Source of the DNA: Pseudomonas frederiksbergensis
GTDB lineage: Bacteria > Pseudomonadota > Gammaproteobacteria > Pseudomonadales > Pseudomonadaceae
Assembly (NCBI RefSeq): GCF_000802155.2
Contig: NZ_JQGJ02000002.1
Coordinates: 186,001 to 250,000 of the forward strand
DNA length: 64,000 nt
Direction: 5' to 3'
The translations under genes and the position numbers were made by a program. The notes beneath the pieces were generated by a model, which worked only from the letters and a program-made list of their open reading frames with translations, was not told the origin of the DNA and ran no database searches. Shown in pieces: positions 63,223-64,000 of this stretch. How positions within the stretch are numbered: the stretch's first letter is position 1; each line of letters begins with the position of its first letter.

Positions 63223-63404
63223 GGCGAGATATAAGAGACAAACATTCTGTTTAACATAATATACATTATGCGCATGTAGCGTTTAATATCGCAGCCCATC
63301 ACAGGCCACTTTCAGCACACACATCCCGGTCTGGCCTCAAGATCCGAGGCTGGGATGCTGACAGTCAGCAATCCCATCACCTACGTGAACACCCGGTCAA
63401 AACC
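63223..63404. other. Right-flank intergenic region
   Basis: Contains a perfect palindrome CATAAT-N4-ATTATG (63256-63271) and a small dyad GCCTC-N7-GAGGC near the end of the TetR gene that could aid termination. No gene is seen. Confidence 0.5.
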
Positions 63405-64000
63405 TTATAGCGGCTCGGCCGTTTCTATCAGCGAATTAAGCACCAGTTTGATCTCCGTCGCGGGATCCTTGTGTCCCTGCAGAATCAAGCCTTCCGACAG
63501 CGCGGTAAATGTCTTGGCGAGTGCTGCGTACGCCAACGGAGGTTTCTTTCCGGCATGATTGAAAATAATCGTGATCAGCTTACCCAAGGCCTCGCTGTTT
63601 TCTTCATGCAGGTCGTAATAATGCTTCGCGAACTCCTCATCACGCAGAGCGATCAACTGCATCTCCGCATCAAGAACGGCGCAATTGGTATTGTTCTTAA
63701 GGGTGTCGATATAGGCATTCAAACCTTGGGTGAGCTGTTCCGCCGAGTAGCCGCCGGCCAAGGTATTGCCCAAGCGATCGATCTCCACCCGTTTGAAGCG
63801 CTGGGTCAGTTGCAGGAGCAGTTCCGACTTGCTTGAGAAGTTTGAAAAGAATGCGCCTTTTGAATAACCGGCCTCTTCGGAGATCGTGTTTACACTGGCG
63901 GCGTGAAAGCCTTTCTTGATCATCAGTTCTGTTGCGGTATCGAATAACTTGTCTCTTGTTATTTGCTGGCTTTCCTCTCGACCTAATCTTTTCTTAATCA
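63405..64000 (-). CDS. TetR family regulator (5' end beyond window)
   Basis: About 198 codons are visible, and the frame stays open to the window edge. The HTH is complete: ELMIKKGFHAASVNTISEEA then GYSKGAFFSNFSSKSELLLQ, preceded by REESQQITRDKLFDTA. The C-terminal domain is helical (FNHAGKKPPLAYAALAKTFT). It is unrelated to the TetR at the left of the window beyond family level. It lies outside the transposon, with its 3' end towards the insertion. Confidence 0.88.
   Translation of the reverse strand, partial: IKKRLGREESQQITRDKLFDTATELMIKKGFHAASVNTISEEAGYSKGAFFSNFSSKSELLLQLTQRFKRVEIDRLGNTLAGGYSAEQLTQGLNAYIDTLKNNTNCAVLDAEMQLIALRDEEFAKHYYDLHEENSEALGKLITIIFNHAGKKPPLAYAALAKTFTALSEGLILQGHKDPATEIKLVLNSLIETAEPL

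Overview
The window looks like chromosomal DNA of a fluorescens-group Pseudomonas. Codon use is GC-rich, REP/REPIN-type repeats (cores like GCGAGC..GCTCGC) sit at 8843-8938 and 11491-11587, sigma-54 (-24/-12) promoters precede rtcBA and an alcohol dehydrogenase gene, and the ABC importer, argH-like, rtc and PrpD-family gene types are typical of that group. No rRNA, tRNA or CRISPR array was seen.

Left flank (1-23647), ordinary accessory metabolism. First come a TetR gene with twin operators, an ArsR-type repressor with a matched operator in front of itself and of a quinone-oxidoreductase-like gene, an ABM monooxygenase and an ABC half-transporter. Next is a long minus-strand cluster from argH-like lyase to MFS (13028 to 4502) with an amino-acid-type ABC importer, two polysaccharide-deacetylase-fold hydrolases and an MmgE/PrpD protein, controlled by a divergent LysR. 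Then follow the RNA repair locus rtcR / rtcBA, and a sigma-54 activator beside an iron-type alcohol dehydrogenase and a permease. A small caspase/C80-like protein gene is the last gene before the insertion.

Island (23648-63217). I read this as one complete Tn7/Tn5053-type transposon of 39,570 bp. The ends are 22-bp inverted repeats (19/22 identical, TGT...ACA) flanked by a perfect 5-bp duplication CTCAT (23643-23647 and 63218-63222). Related 18-20-bp repeats lie inside both ends. The left edge carries the transposition genes: an unknown 168-aa protein in the place of TnsA, a TnsB-like DDE transposase, a TniB/TnsC-like ATPase, a possible 99-aa gene, and a large protein fusing a degenerate P-loop domain to a C-terminal TniQ domain. 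No TnsA-like nuclease is visible. In the middle is a divergent tyrosine recombinase / KfrA-like coiled-coil pair that matches the TnpS/TnpT cointegrate-resolution module of Tn4651-type transposons. The inference is copy-in (replicative) transposition followed by site-specific resolution.

The cargo is dominated by likely anti-phage functions: a cyclase-fold protein next to a HEPN-like protein, ApeA, a 206-aa protein coupled to a caspase-like protease, a Gabija-like OLD nuclease plus UvrD helicase, a 1527-aa helicase-nuclease (Hhe-like), a PD-(D/E)XK-like protein, and a eukaryote-like kinase. It also carries two short MvaT-like proteins that lack the DNA-binding half, an SOS-controlled umuD beside a umuC remnant, and several degraded genes. 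One intact HAD hydrolase gene and three broken copies are scattered through the cargo and lie at gene breakpoints, which suggests module shuffling.

Right flank (63218-64000) holds a TetR-family gene that runs off the window.
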